In this document: positions 41,727 through 50,800 of the stretch, in pieces
Position numbering within the stretch: position 1 is the stretch's first letter
How the letters are laid out: the number at the start of each line of letters is the position of its first letter
From: Pseudomonas anguilliseptica
GTDB taxonomy: Bacteria; Pseudomonadota; Gammaproteobacteria; Pseudomonadales; Pseudomonadaceae
Direction: 5' to 3'
Length of the DNA stretch: 64,000 nt
NCBI RefSeq assembly: GCF_900105355.1
Contig: NZ_FNSC01000001.1
Coordinates: 2,914,001 to 2,978,000 of the forward strand
The notes under the pieces: generated by a model
Told to the model about the DNA's origin: nothing
What the model saw: only the letters and a program-made list of their open reading frames with translations
Database searches by the model: none
Translations under genes and position numbers: made by a program

Positions 41727-43901
41727 ATGCAGCATCGAGGAAAGCGGTCAAAGCAGGGCGCGCGGGTTTCCAAGCGTCTATTGATGCCATTTATGCTGAG
41801 CGGCATCGCCTTCTCAGGTGCGTCATGGGCTGAGGAGCAAGCCGCGCCAGCGGATGCTCTGGATCTGCCTGCGCAGACAATCACCGGCAAGCAAAACGAC
41901 GAAACGGTGGTGACCGCAGGCTCGAAAGTCCCAGTTAAGCTGCGCGAAGTACCACAAACGGTCAATGTGGTCGGTCAGCAGCGTATCGAGGAACAGAACC
42001 TCTACACCCTGGAACAGGCCATGAAGCAGGTCGGCGGGGTGACGGTGCAGCGCATCGATGCCAACCGCACGACCTATCTCTCTCGCGGCTTCGAGATGAC
42101 CTCGCTGTCATTGGATGGCACGCCTACCACTATGGATGGCCGCATCTTCCTCTCGCCGGACATGGCGATGTACGAACGGGTTGAAGTACTTAAAGGCCCG
42201 GCCGGTATCCTCAATGGCACCGGCGGCACTGGCGGTACCATCAATCTGGTGCGCAAGCGCCCGCAGGCCGAAGCGGCGGTTGACGGTGAACTGAGCGCCG
42301 GGTCCTGGGATGACTATCGCAGCATGATCGATGTCACCGGCCCGTTGACCGAGAGCGGCAATATCCGCGGCCGTGCGGTAGCCAGCAAGCGTGACCGGCA
42401 TTTCTATTACGACGGCGGCGATGAAAAGAGCAATCTGTTCTATGGCGTGCTGGAAGCCGACCTGACCCCGGATACTCTTTTGACCTTGGGCGTTAGCCAT
42501 CAGGAAGTGGATGCGCGCGGTGCCCAGCGTTCGCTGCCGTCCTATCTGTCGGTGACCCCGGGTGGTGATTTCAAGCTGTCACTGGTCGATGTCTCGCGCT
42601 CGAATTTCTATGGCGCCGACTGGAATCGTGACTATTTCTGGAGCGACAGCGCTTTCGCCGAGTTGGAGCAACAACTGGCTGGTGGCTGGAAGGCCAAGCT
42701 GTCCCTGCGCCATGCGCAGAATAACTTCGACCTGACCCAGGCATACGCACGCAACGGTTTCGGCATAGACCCAGAGCTCAATGTGGTGGACATCAACGCC
42801 ATCCGCTTCGACTACCGCGAAGAGCAGAACGAGGTGGATGCCTATGTTGATGGGCCGTTTAGCCTGTTCGGTCGCGAGCATAAGCTGCTGCTCGGGGCCA
42901 ACTACAGCCGTTCCGAATTCCACAACAAAGGGGATTTCGACTCCGAGTTTCTCGAAGAGGTGGATCTGTTCGATCCGCAGGTCAGCGCAGCGCAAATTGA
43001 CTTGGTTCCTCAGCAAGACGTTTTCGCCGATACACGTCAGCGTGGGATCTACAGCAATCTGCGCCTGAGCCTGGCCGACCCGTTGACCCTGGTACTGGGC
43101 GGGCGTCTCTCCTGGTGGGACTTCGACAACACCACCTACACTCCGAGCGTTGCCCGCACCGGCAATAGCAACGACAATATAGACGGCGAGTTCACCCCTT
43201 TCGTCGGCCTGGTTTACGACATCAACCAAACCTATTCCCTCTATGCCAGCTATGCCGAAGTCTTCCATCCGCATGATGCACGCACCCGCGATAGCAATGG
43301 TGGCATGCTCGAACCGCTGCAGGGCGAGCAGTGGGAAGCAGGTATCAAGGGCGAGTATCTGGACGGCGCATTGGCAGCCTCCTTTGCCGTGTTCCAGGTC
43401 GAGGAGGAAAACCGCGCCATCGACGACCTGAATGAGGGCACGATTGCCGGGGGGAAGGCCCGCAGCCGCGGCTTCGAGACCGAACTCAACGGCCAGCTAA
43501 CCACCGACTGGACCTTGAACGCCAACTACACCTATACCCACAAGGACCATCTAAACAGCACCGACACCGTCAAAATCTATACACCTAAGCACATCTTGCG
43601 CGTATGGACCCGCTACCAACTGCCGGGTGATTTGCAACGTTGGAATCTGCAGGCGAGCATGAACAGCGTCAGCAAGGCTTACAACACCATCACCCCACTG
43701 GGGGATGCCAAGCTGCAGCAAAGCGGCTACACCCTGTTCGATGCCGGTTTTGGCTACCAGATCACTCCGCAGTTGTCGGCGGATCTACTGGTCACCAACT
43801 TGACCGACAAGAAGTACTACCAGCGCATCAATACCATGCAGGACGGCAATATCTGGGGTGACCCACGTGCCGCAACCATGACCCTGCGCGCCAAGTTCTA
43901 A
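41727..43901 (+). CDS. TonB-dependent siderophore receptor
   Basis: A 724-residue outer-membrane receptor. The signal peptide (about residues 1-36) ends SGASWA. A plug domain begins near residue 70 (VPQTVNVVGQQRIEEQNLYTLEQAM) and contains ERVEVLKGPAGILNGTGGTGGTINLVRKRP. The 22-strand barrel runs to the end, with LYASYAEVFHPH, and closes with the terminal Phe of TMTLRAKF. There is no N-terminal FecA/FpvA-type signalling domain, and no sigma/anti-sigma pair is nearby, so control is by Fur. The ATG at 41727 is preceded by GGGGGGA; an in-frame start at 41652 would put the hexamer repeat inside the coding region. The position directly after the exporter gene marks it as the uptake receptor for the same siderophore. 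Confidence 0.93.
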   Translation: MQHRGKRSKQGARVSKRLLMPFMLSGIAFSGASWAEEQAAPADALDLPAQTITGKQNDETVVTAGSKVPVKLREVPQTVNVVGQQRIEEQNLYTLEQAMKQVGGVTVQRIDANRTTYLSRGFEMTSLSLDGTPTTMDGRIFLSPDMAMYERVEVLKGPAGILNGTGGTGGTINLVRKRPQAEAAVDGELSAGSWDDYRSMIDVTGPLTESGNIRGRAVASKRDRHFYYDGGDEKSNLFYGVLEADLTPDTLLTLGVSHQEVDARGAQRSLPSYLSVTPGGDFKLSLVDVSRSNFYGADWNRDYFWSDSAFAELEQQLAGGWKAKLSLRHAQNNFDLTQAYARNGFGIDPELNVVDINAIRFDYREEQNEVDAYVDGPFSLFGREHKLLLGANYSRSEFHNKGDFDSEFLEEVDLFDPQVSAAQIDLVPQQDVFADTRQRGIYSNLRLSLADPLTLVLGGRLSWWDFDNTTYTPSVARTGNSNDNIDGEFTPFVGLVYDINQTYSLYASYAEVFHPHDARTRDSNGGMLEPLQGEQWEAGIKGEYLDGALAASFAVFQVEEENRAIDDLNEGTIAGGKARSRGFETELNGQLTTDWTLNANYTYTHKDHLNSTDTVKIYTPKHILRVWTRYQLPGDLQRWNLQASMNSVSKAYNTITPLGDAKLQQSGYTLFDAGFGYQITPQLSADLLVTNLTDKKYYQRINTMQDGNIWGDPRAATMTLRAKF

Positions 43902-43917
43902 GGTCTGCCGCAGGTAC

Positions 43918-43950
43918 AAAGCCCGGCTCTTTTGGGAGTCGGGCTTTTGT
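43918..43950 (+). terminator. Terminator after the receptor gene
   Basis: AAAGCCCGGCTC (43918-43929) pairs with GAGTCGGGCTTT (43936-43947) with one mismatch, followed by TTGTCGTTTT. The trio downstream probably has its own promoter or depends on read-through. Confidence 0.75.
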
Positions 43951-44041
43951 CGTTTTGCCGCCCGTAGCCGCCTCGATTTATCGAGCAGGTGCCAGTGTCA
44001 TTCGCAGTGCGATGGAGCTGGCTCGATTCAAGGAGATCTAA

Positions 44042-44347
44042 GTGCGAACTGCCGCCAAAGCCTCTGGCAACAGTGCTGCCCTTGCGCGCGGCGCTTACCT
44101 GCTAACCGTACTGATCGGTAGCTATGGGGTTATCTGGATCCTGACGGGGTGTATCGCCCTTGCGTTATTACAGCTGGGGCTGGAGCGTAGCGAGGCGGTG
44201 ATTACCAGCACTTTGCTGGGATTTATGCTCTATCCGGCGCTCGTTATCGCGGCACTTGCAACGCAGCGACCGCTGCGGCTCTGGGCCGTACTGATGGCGG
44301 CTAGCGTTTTGTTCGGGTTGATCAACCGCGGCTGGGGCGCAGGCTGA
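44042..44347 (+). CDS. DUF3649 membrane protein
   Basis: A 101-residue membrane protein with three hydrophobic helices (about 17-40, 53-72 and 78-95), starting at a GTG with AAGGAG seven bases upstream. Short proteins of this type precede PepSY-domain proteins in iron-uptake operons and belong to DUF3649. The stop overlaps the next start by one base. It likely forms a membrane complex with the next two proteins. Confidence 0.78.
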   Translation: MRTAAKASGNSAALARGAYLLTVLIGSYGVIWILTGCIALALLQLGLERSEAVITSTLLGFMLYPALVIAALATQRPLRLWAVLMAASVLFGLINRGWGAG

Positions 44348-45891
44348 TGTTTGCCAACTTACGCCAGGCCATGCTCTGGCTGCACAGCGTGCTCGGTCTG
44401 ACCAGCGCCGGGGTGCTGTTCGTCGCGTTCTTTATGGGCAGCCTGGCCCTGTACGACAGCGAACTGGATCGCTGGATGCTGCCGCAGACGCGGTTGTCAG
44501 CACCTGCCGCCGAGCTGTCCCTGGACCGTCAGGTATTGCCTGAGGTTGAGCGTCTAACGGCGGGGCAGGCGCTGGAACAATGGTATGTGGAGCTGCCCAA
44601 CAGCCGGGTTCCCGTACTGCGCCTGCAGACCTGGGATCTACAGGATCAAGGACAAAGCCAATTTATCGATCCGGGTACTGGCCGTGTGGTAGCGGCGACC
44701 AGTAGCCGGGGCGGTGACTTCTTCTACCGCTTTCATTACATGCTGCATCTGGAGGCCGGTAACCTGGGCCTGTTGCTGGTGGGCCTGGCCAGCATGGTCG
44801 GTTTGTTGGTGATAGTGGCTGGGGTACTGATCCATGTGCGGCTGTTCAAGGATTTCTTCAGCTTCCGCCCGGACAAGGTGCCGCGGCGTTTGCTGGATCT
44901 GCACAATCTGTCCGGGGTGTTCGCCCTGCCGTTTTTTCTGCTCATCCTGTTGAGCGGTCTGCTCATCAGTTTTCCCCAGTATCTGCCGGCTGGCCTCCTC
45001 GCGGCTTACCCGGAGCAGCCCGGCAAATTCGCCAGCGAGGCACGCGATACTTTCAATCGACCGGCGCTGGGCCAGCCAGGCCGACTGGCGTCCCTGGATG
45101 CCATGGCCGCACAGGCCCGGGCGATATGGCAGGGCGGCGAACCGACCTTTGTCCGCGTTTGGCACCCGGGCGACGCTGGCGCCTATGTGGAAATCAGCCG
45201 TTCCCTGGCGGATCGCTTGAGCAGCGACGGTGAGACTCTGTTCTTCGACGGGGCCAGCGGACAGTTGCTGCACCAGTCGCGGCTCAAACCGGCGGCTGCC
45301 ACCTATAGCCTGCTGGCCGGGCTGCATGTGGCGCACTTCCAGCAGCCGCTGCTGCGTGCTCTGTATTTCCTTGCCGGTATCAGCGGCTGCCTGATGCTGG
45401 CCAGCGGTCTGTTGTATTGGATCGAAAAACGCCGCCTGCGCTTGCCCGAGGGCCGTGCCGGCTTGCGCTTGATGCAGGTTCTCGCCGTCAGTCTGATCAC
45501 CGGGCTGCCCTTGGCGACCCTGGTCATGCTGGCGGCTAACCGCTTGTTGCCGGCGACTCTGACGCTACGCGCGAGTTGGGAGGTCTGGCTGTTCTTCGCA
45601 GCCTGGTTGGCTGCGGGGCTGCACAGTATCATGGCCGTCTACCGCTTCGAGCACCGTGCGCCCTGGCGAGCGCAGTGCGGGCTGGTGGCCTTGCTGGCCC
45701 TGGCCGCATTGCTGCTTAACGGCCTGAGCACCGGCGACTATCTATGGCGCACCCTGGGTCAAAGCCAATGGGCGGTAGCCGGAGTGGATGGTGTTTTGCT
45801 GCTGGTGGCAGGGCTGGCTGGCGGTGCCTGGCTGCGCTTGGCTCGGCGGGGGAGTCGGGCGTTGCCAGGCGAGGCACTGAAAGATGCTTGA
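44347..45891 (+). CDS. PepSY-domain membrane protein (ferrisiderophore reductase-like)
   Basis: A 514-residue inner-membrane protein of the PiuB/FoxB/FpvG type. The N-terminal helix with LWLHSVLGLTSAGVLFVAFFMG carries a conserved His. The PepSY-associated fold has helices near residues 130-165, 185-215, 330-350 and 370-400, with HYMLHLEAGNLG and LLDLHNLSGVFALPFFLLILLSG each holding conserved His residues that bind haem in characterised relatives. Such proteins take electrons across the membrane to reduce ferric siderophore in the periplasm. It overlaps both neighbours, so the three are translated together. Confidence 0.85.
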   Translation: MFANLRQAMLWLHSVLGLTSAGVLFVAFFMGSLALYDSELDRWMLPQTRLSAPAAELSLDRQVLPEVERLTAGQALEQWYVELPNSRVPVLRLQTWDLQDQGQSQFIDPGTGRVVAATSSRGGDFFYRFHYMLHLEAGNLGLLLVGLASMVGLLVIVAGVLIHVRLFKDFFSFRPDKVPRRLLDLHNLSGVFALPFFLLILLSGLLISFPQYLPAGLLAAYPEQPGKFASEARDTFNRPALGQPGRLASLDAMAAQARAIWQGGEPTFVRVWHPGDAGAYVEISRSLADRLSSDGETLFFDGASGQLLHQSRLKPAAATYSLLAGLHVAHFQQPLLRALYFLAGISGCLMLASGLLYWIEKRRLRLPEGRAGLRLMQVLAVSLITGLPLATLVMLAANRLLPATLTLRASWEVWLFFAAWLAAGLHSIMAVYRFEHRAPWRAQCGLVALLALAALLLNGLSTGDYLWRTLGQSQWAVAGVDGVLLLVAGLAGGAWLRLARRGSRALPGEALKDA

Positions 45892-46198
45892 ATTGCTGCT
45901 CGTCGTCACCGTACTAGTGCTGCATCTGCTCGGCCTGACTTGCCTGGCACTGGCTCAGGACAAACATTGGAAAATGTTGGTCGTCTATGCTCGGCGCCAA
46001 ACGTGGGTAGCGCCTATCGGCTGGGGCAGTCTGGTGCTGAGCCTGCTGCTGGCCTGGGTTTACCAAGGGATGGCTTTTGGTAGCCTGATCTGGTTGCTCC
46101 TGTTGCCGCCAAGCGGCCTCGCTCTGGCCTTCATCCTCGCTTGGCTCCCGCAATTGTTGTGGCCACTGGCAAAGCTGCTGAGACGGCAAGGCGAATAG
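45884..46198 (+). CDS. DUF3325 membrane protein
   Basis: A 104-residue protein of the DUF3325 family with three hydrophobic helices. It overlaps the end of the PepSY gene by eight bases, so translation is coupled. The segment LTCLALAQDKHWKML (near residue 18-32) is characteristic. With DUF3649 and PepSY it completes a trio repeatedly found downstream of TonB receptors. The gap 46199-46448 to the convergent gene holds no gene, only the hairpin at 46399-46432. Confidence 0.78.
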   Translation: MLELLLVVTVLVLHLLGLTCLALAQDKHWKMLVVYARRQTWVAPIGWGSLVLSLLLAWVYQGMAFGSLIWLLLLPPSGLALAFILAWLPQLLWPLAKLLRRQGE

Positions 46199-46398
46199 CG
46201 GTGAGCAACTGACACTGGTTGCAGCAGGCGCATACACATTCTGTTGCTCCTGGTTGCTGTGGCGAAAGCAGGTAGATACCTGGAGCTCGCAACCATGGCA
46301 CTGGGCTAGAACTGGTTGAGCGCCTCTCTGATGCCAATCCTGCGGCATAATCTCTTTAAGCTGTGGCGGGGTGGGCACGAAATTCTCGTCAGACAGAA

Positions 46399-46436
46399 AC
46401 ACAACGCCCCGATTTAGACCGGGGCGTTGTGTGGAC
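46399..46436 (-). terminator. Hairpin between the convergent operons
   Basis: ACACAACGCCCCG (46399-46411) pairs perfectly with CGGGGCGTTGTGT (46420-46432) around an eight-base loop. On the minus strand TTTCTG follows. It ends the Fe(III)-binding-protein transcript. Confidence 0.72.
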
Positions 46437-46448
46437 GTGCCGCTGATG

Positions 46449-47450
46449 TCACTTCCAACCAGCGCGATCCATCAGCATGGTGGCCTCGGCCTGGCGCTTG
46501 CCGGCCACTTCCAGCGGGATGCTGTCAGCTTTGAAGCTACCCCAAGCAGCCACTTCCTCGGAAGGTGCGACTTTCGGGTTGGCCGGGAACTCCTGATTGA
46601 GGCTGGCGAACAGGCCCTGAGCTTCTTCGCCGGTCATCCATTCCAGCAGCTTCTGCGCGGCTTCGGCATGTGGGGCGTGCTGAGTGACAGCGGCACCGGA
46701 CAGGTTGACGTGGACGCCACGGTCGGCCTGATTCGGCCAGAACAGCTTGGCTTTCAGGTTTGGCTGCTGCTTTTGCAGACGGCCGAAGTAGTAGGTGTTG
46801 ACCATGCCGACATCGCATTGGCCGGCGTCGATGGCCTGGATCAGCGCGGTGTCGTCCGGGAACACGTCGGTCGCCAGGTTGCCGACCCAACCCTTGATCA
46901 GGGCTTCGGTCTTCTCGGCGTCGTGGTTCTCGATCAGGGTGGCGGTCAGCGACTGGTTGTAGACCTTCTTGCTGGTGCGCAGGCACAGGCGGCCTTCCCA
47001 GTTCTTGTCGGCCAGGGCTTCGTAAGTGGTCAGCTCACCTGCTTTGACTCGCTCGGGGGAGTAGACGATGGTCCGCGCACGCAGCGACAAGCCAGTCCAG
47101 CTGCCGGTGCTGGAGCGATACTGCGCCGGGATGTTCGTGGCGATGACGTCCGACTTCAGTGCCTTGAGCACGCCTTCCTGCTCGGCCTGCCAAAGGTTGC
47201 CAGCGTCGACGGTGATCAGCATATCGGCCGGAGTGTGCTCGCCTTCGGCCTGCAGACGTGCCAGCAGCGGGGCTTCCTTGTCGGTTATGAATTTCACCGG
47301 CACGCCGGTCTTGGCGGTGTAGGCATCGAATACCGGCTTGATCAGGTCGTCGATACGCGCGGAATAGACCACGACTTCGTCGGCAGCCTGCACCGAGGTG
47401 ACGGCGGCGACCTGCGCCAACAGAGCGAGAAGACAATTGCGAATCTGCAT
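46449..47450 (-). CDS. Fe(III) ABC transporter periplasmic binding protein (FbpA/HitA/FutA type)
   Basis: A 333-residue exported protein with a signal peptide (residues 1-22, ending SVQA), then [26 protein letters not shown]. The metal-binding pattern of the family, YRSSTGSW in the middle and [11 protein letters not shown] with two adjacent tyrosines, is present. It binds ferric iron in the periplasm for delivery to an inner-membrane ABC permease, but no permease or ATPase gene follows in the window. The ATG at 47450 is chosen because it starts the signal peptide; an in-frame start at 47543 would extend through the Fur box. A Fur-like box lies 12 bases upstream, so it probably has its own promoter and is not simply the last gene of the NRPS operon. 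Confidence 0.9.
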   Translation of the reverse strand: MQIRNCLLALLAQVAAVTSVQAADEVVVYSARIDDLIKPVFDAYTAKTGVPVKFITDKEAPLLARLQAEGEHTPADMLITVDAGNLWQAEQEGVLKALKSDVIATNIPAQYRSSTGSWTGLSLRARTIVYSPERVKAGELTTYEALADKNWEGRLCLRTSKKVYNQSLTATLIENHDAEKTEALIKGWVGNLATDVFPDDTALIQAIDAGQCDVGMVNTYYFGRLQKQQPNLKAKLFWPNQADRGVHVNLSGAAVTQHAPHAEAAQKLLEWMTGEEAQGLFASLNQEFPANPKVAPSEEVAAWGSFKADSIPLEVAGKRQAEATMLMDRAGWK

Positions 47451-47461
47451 AAGGATTGCCT

Positions 47462-47480
47462 CGTAATGATTATCTAGATG
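47462..47480 (-). promoter_or_regulatory. Fur-like box of the Fe(III)-binding-protein gene
   Basis: CGTAATGATTATCTAGATG matches the Fur consensus at about 12 of 19 positions, with the core TAATGATTATC matching at 10 of 11. It is 12 bases upstream of the start codon at 47450. Confidence 0.6.
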
Positions 47481-47608
47481 CAAATGAGAGTAAAGCTGAG
47501 TTTTCAGCTTGTGCTCGCTCACCGCTAATGTGAAATCCAGCACTCTGATGGTCCCAGTTAAGCTGAGCCGGAAATTACACTGATTGCAAATTGACTATTG
47601 ATCTGGCC

Positions 47609-47736
47609 TCAAGAAGTCCTAACCGTGCCGTAGGATGGATCTTCCGCCATTACAGCAAACAGAATGATTGCGAAGGCGAGCGTCGCGATCAGCCATGCCG
47701 AGTAAAACGCCTGCTTTTTTTCTTTGGGTCGTCCAT
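47609..47736 (-). pseudogene. Small single-helix membrane protein with a -1 frameshift at an A7 run
   Basis: An ATG at 47736 has AAGGGA seven bases upstream and opens MDDPKKK, but the annotated frame stops after 15 residues. Shifting back one base at the A7 run gives MDDPKKKKQAF followed by SAWLIATLAFAIILFAVMAE and DPSYGTVRTS, a 42-residue protein with a clear transmembrane helix. The cause could be a sequencing error in the homopolymer, a real mutation, or slippage during expression. It lies 67 bases downstream of the His-type NRPS stop on the same strand, so it belongs to the siderophore transcript. Confidence 0.5.
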
Positions 47737-47802
47737 CTCTTATTCCCTTGAAGTTAGATCCTTCCCCCGCCGGAGCGGGGGCATCATCCGTAATGCTTCT
47801 AT

Positions 47803-50800
47803 CTAGTGAGCCCAGCCGCCCGAATAGGGCTTGAGCACCCGCACCAGTTCTGCCAGCTGCGGATGCAGGAACACCAGTTGCGGGGGAATGGCCGTACCCC
47901 ACAGATCCTGCAGGCGTGCGCAGAGCAGTACTGCCTTGAGCGAGGTGCCGCCTTGCTCGAAGAAGTTGCTCTGCGGGTCGAGGAAAGGCTGCTCCAGCAG
48001 ATCTTCCAGTAGGGCGTAGACCTGGGTTTCCGCCTTCAGGGCACTGCGCTGGTTGGCATTGGGCGGCTGGCTGAGTTGGTCGCTCAATTGCTCTAGAGTT
48101 GCCTGGGGTTGCTGCACGACACTGCGCAGCATTTTCCGATAATCCTCGGCCAGCAGGGCGATATGGTCTGGTTCGAACAGGTCGCTGCTGTAGGTGAAGG
48201 TGGCGACCAGGCCGTGCTCGCGCTCGCCGATATCCAGCATCAGGTCGAACAGGGTGCTGTGGTTGCTGCCTTCCTCTATCGGGCTGATCTGCAAGTTGCC
48301 GAACTCGCTGGAGCTGAGGATGCGTTCGCGGTGCAGGTCGAACATCACTTGCAGCAGCGGCGCACTCTGCTGCTGGGTATTGGGCAGCGCTTGCAGCAGC
48401 TGTTCGAACGGCAGGTCCTGGTGGTCGTGGGCGGCCAGCATATTGTCGTGCAGTTGAACCAGCAGCGCCTCGAACGAGGGGTTACCGCTCAGGTCGCTGC
48501 GCAGGGCCAGGGTGTTGACGAAGAAGCCGATCAGCCCTTCGAGCGCTTGCTGGTTGCGGTTGGCGATCGGGATGCCGATGCGGATATCGTGCTGGCCGCT
48601 GTGCCCGGCGAGGAGCAGCTTGAAGGCGGCGAGCAGGGTGCTGAACAGGGTCACGCCGCGTTGCTGGGTCAACCCGTGCAGCGCCTGGGTCAGCTCGCTG
48701 TCGAGGCTGAATTCATGCTGGGCGCCACGATGGCTGGGCAGCGCCGGACGCGGACGCATGCCAGGCAACTGCAGCAGCGGCCGCTCTTTGCCCAGGTGGG
48801 CGAGCCAGAAGTCGAGCTGTGGCTTGAGGGCCTCGGGGCTGAGCTGGCGGCGCTGCCAATGGGCGAAGTCGGCGTATTGCAGCGCCGGTTCGTGCAACGG
48901 CGAGGGCTGGCCGGCGCTGAATGCGCTGTAAAGCGCGATCAGTTCGCGGGTCAGTACGCGCATCGACCAGCCGTCGGTGACTATATGGTGCAGGCACAGC
49001 CAGAGCACGTGGTTGTGTGCGTCCAGGCGCATCAGCCCGGCGCGGATCAGCGGCCCGCGGGCCAGGTCGAAGGGCTGCAACGCCAGGCCGTCCAGTTGGC
49101 TGCGCAGCGCCTGCTCGCGCTCGGTTTCGCTCAGGCCGCTGAGGTCCAGCAGCGCCAGTGGGAAGGCGTGCGGCGCGTCGATATATTGCAGCGGCTGGCC
49201 ATTTTCCAGCACGAAGCGGGTGCGCAGGCTGGCATGGCGACGCAGCAACTCGGCGAAGCTGCGCTCCAGCGCCGGCTGATCGAGTTCGCCGGAAAGGCGC
49301 ACGGCCTCGGCGACGTTGTAGGTGCTAGTGCCCGAGTGCAGGCGGTCGAACAACCACAGGCGTTCCTGGGCGAAGGACAACGGCAGCGCGCTATCGCCAA
49401 CGACCGCTTGGATCGGCGGTAGAGCCGGGGCGCCGGCTTGCGGCAGGGCCTGTTCGGCGAAACCGAGCAAGGTCGGATGGAGGAACAGTGCGCGCACCGG
49501 TACTTCGATATTCAAAGCGCTACGCAGGCGCGAAATCAGGCGGGTGGCGGTCAGCGAGTGGCCGCCCAGCTCGAAGAAGTGATCGTCGAGGCCGGCTTTT
49601 TCCACACCGAGGACTTCTGCCCAGAGGCCGGCGAGCAGGCTTTCCCGCTCGTTGCGCGGTGCACGATAGGCGCGCTGGCCGCCGCGTTCCGGGGCGGGCA
49701 GGGCGGCGCGGTCGAGCTTGCCGTTGGGCGTCAGCGGCAGCGCCGGCAGCACCACGTAGGCGCCCGGCAGCATATGCTCCGGCAGGTGCTCGGCCAGGTG
49801 CTGGCGTAGCGTTTGCGCGCCGGGGCAGGCGTCGCGGGCGACTATGTAGGCCACCAGTTCGGCATCGCCGGCCGGGTTTTGCCGAGCGATCACCGCAGCC
49901 TCGCGCAAGGCCGGATGTTCCAGCAGCCGCGCCTCTATCTCGCCCAGCTCGATGCGGAAACCACGGATCTTCACCTGATGGTCGACGCGGCCGAGAAACT
50001 CCAGCTCGCCTTCGGCGTTGAGCCGGCCGATATCGCCGCTGCGATACAGGCGGCTGCCCGGCGCGCCGAAAGGGTCGGGCAGGTAGCGCTCGGCGGTGAG
50101 ATCCGGGCGGCCGAGGTAACCCTGGGTGATGCCGGCGCCGCCGATATAGATCTCCCCGGCGACACCTGGGGCGACCGCTTGCAGCCGCTCGTCCAGCACT
50201 TGCACGCGCATGTTGGCGATGGCGCGGCCGATCGGCAGCACGCCCTGTTCCTCGCCTCGGCTGCGGTACAGGCTGCACCAGACGCTGCCTTCGGTGGGGC
50301 CGTATTCGTTGTACAGCGCGGCGCCTGCACAGACCTCATGGTGCCGCGCCGCCACCGCCGCCTGGCAGGCTTCGCCGGCGACTATGGCGCAGCGCAGGCT
50401 GCTCAGATGCTCGCCGCTTTGTTCCAATACCTGGGCATAGAGCGAGGGCAGCATCAGGCAATGGCTGATGCGTTGCTCGGCGATCAAGCGGCCGAGGGCC
50501 AGGGTGTCCTGTACCTGGCCGTCCTGCGGCAGGCACAGGGTGCCGCCTTGGCTGAGGCTCCAGAACAGGCCGGCCACCGAGCTATCGAAGGCCAGGCCGG
50601 AGACCAGCAGGAAGGACGCCAGCGGCTCTTGATAACCCAGCCAGCGGGCGCTGGTGGAGTGCACGGCATTGCGGTGCGAAACCATTACGCCCTTGGGCCG
50701 GCCGGTGGAGCCGGAAGTGAAGATCAGATAAGCCAACTGATCCGGGTGACCGATCGCCGCGGGACGCTGTTCGGGTAGCTCGGCATCATCTTCGCCGTCC

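Noticed and set aside
48109..49422. A 437-codon plus-strand frame, and similar long frames at 49813-50778, 52195-53592, 53246-54745 and 61821-63650
   Set aside because: All are antisense to NRPS or hydroxylase genes with clear motifs and have no family resemblance of their own.
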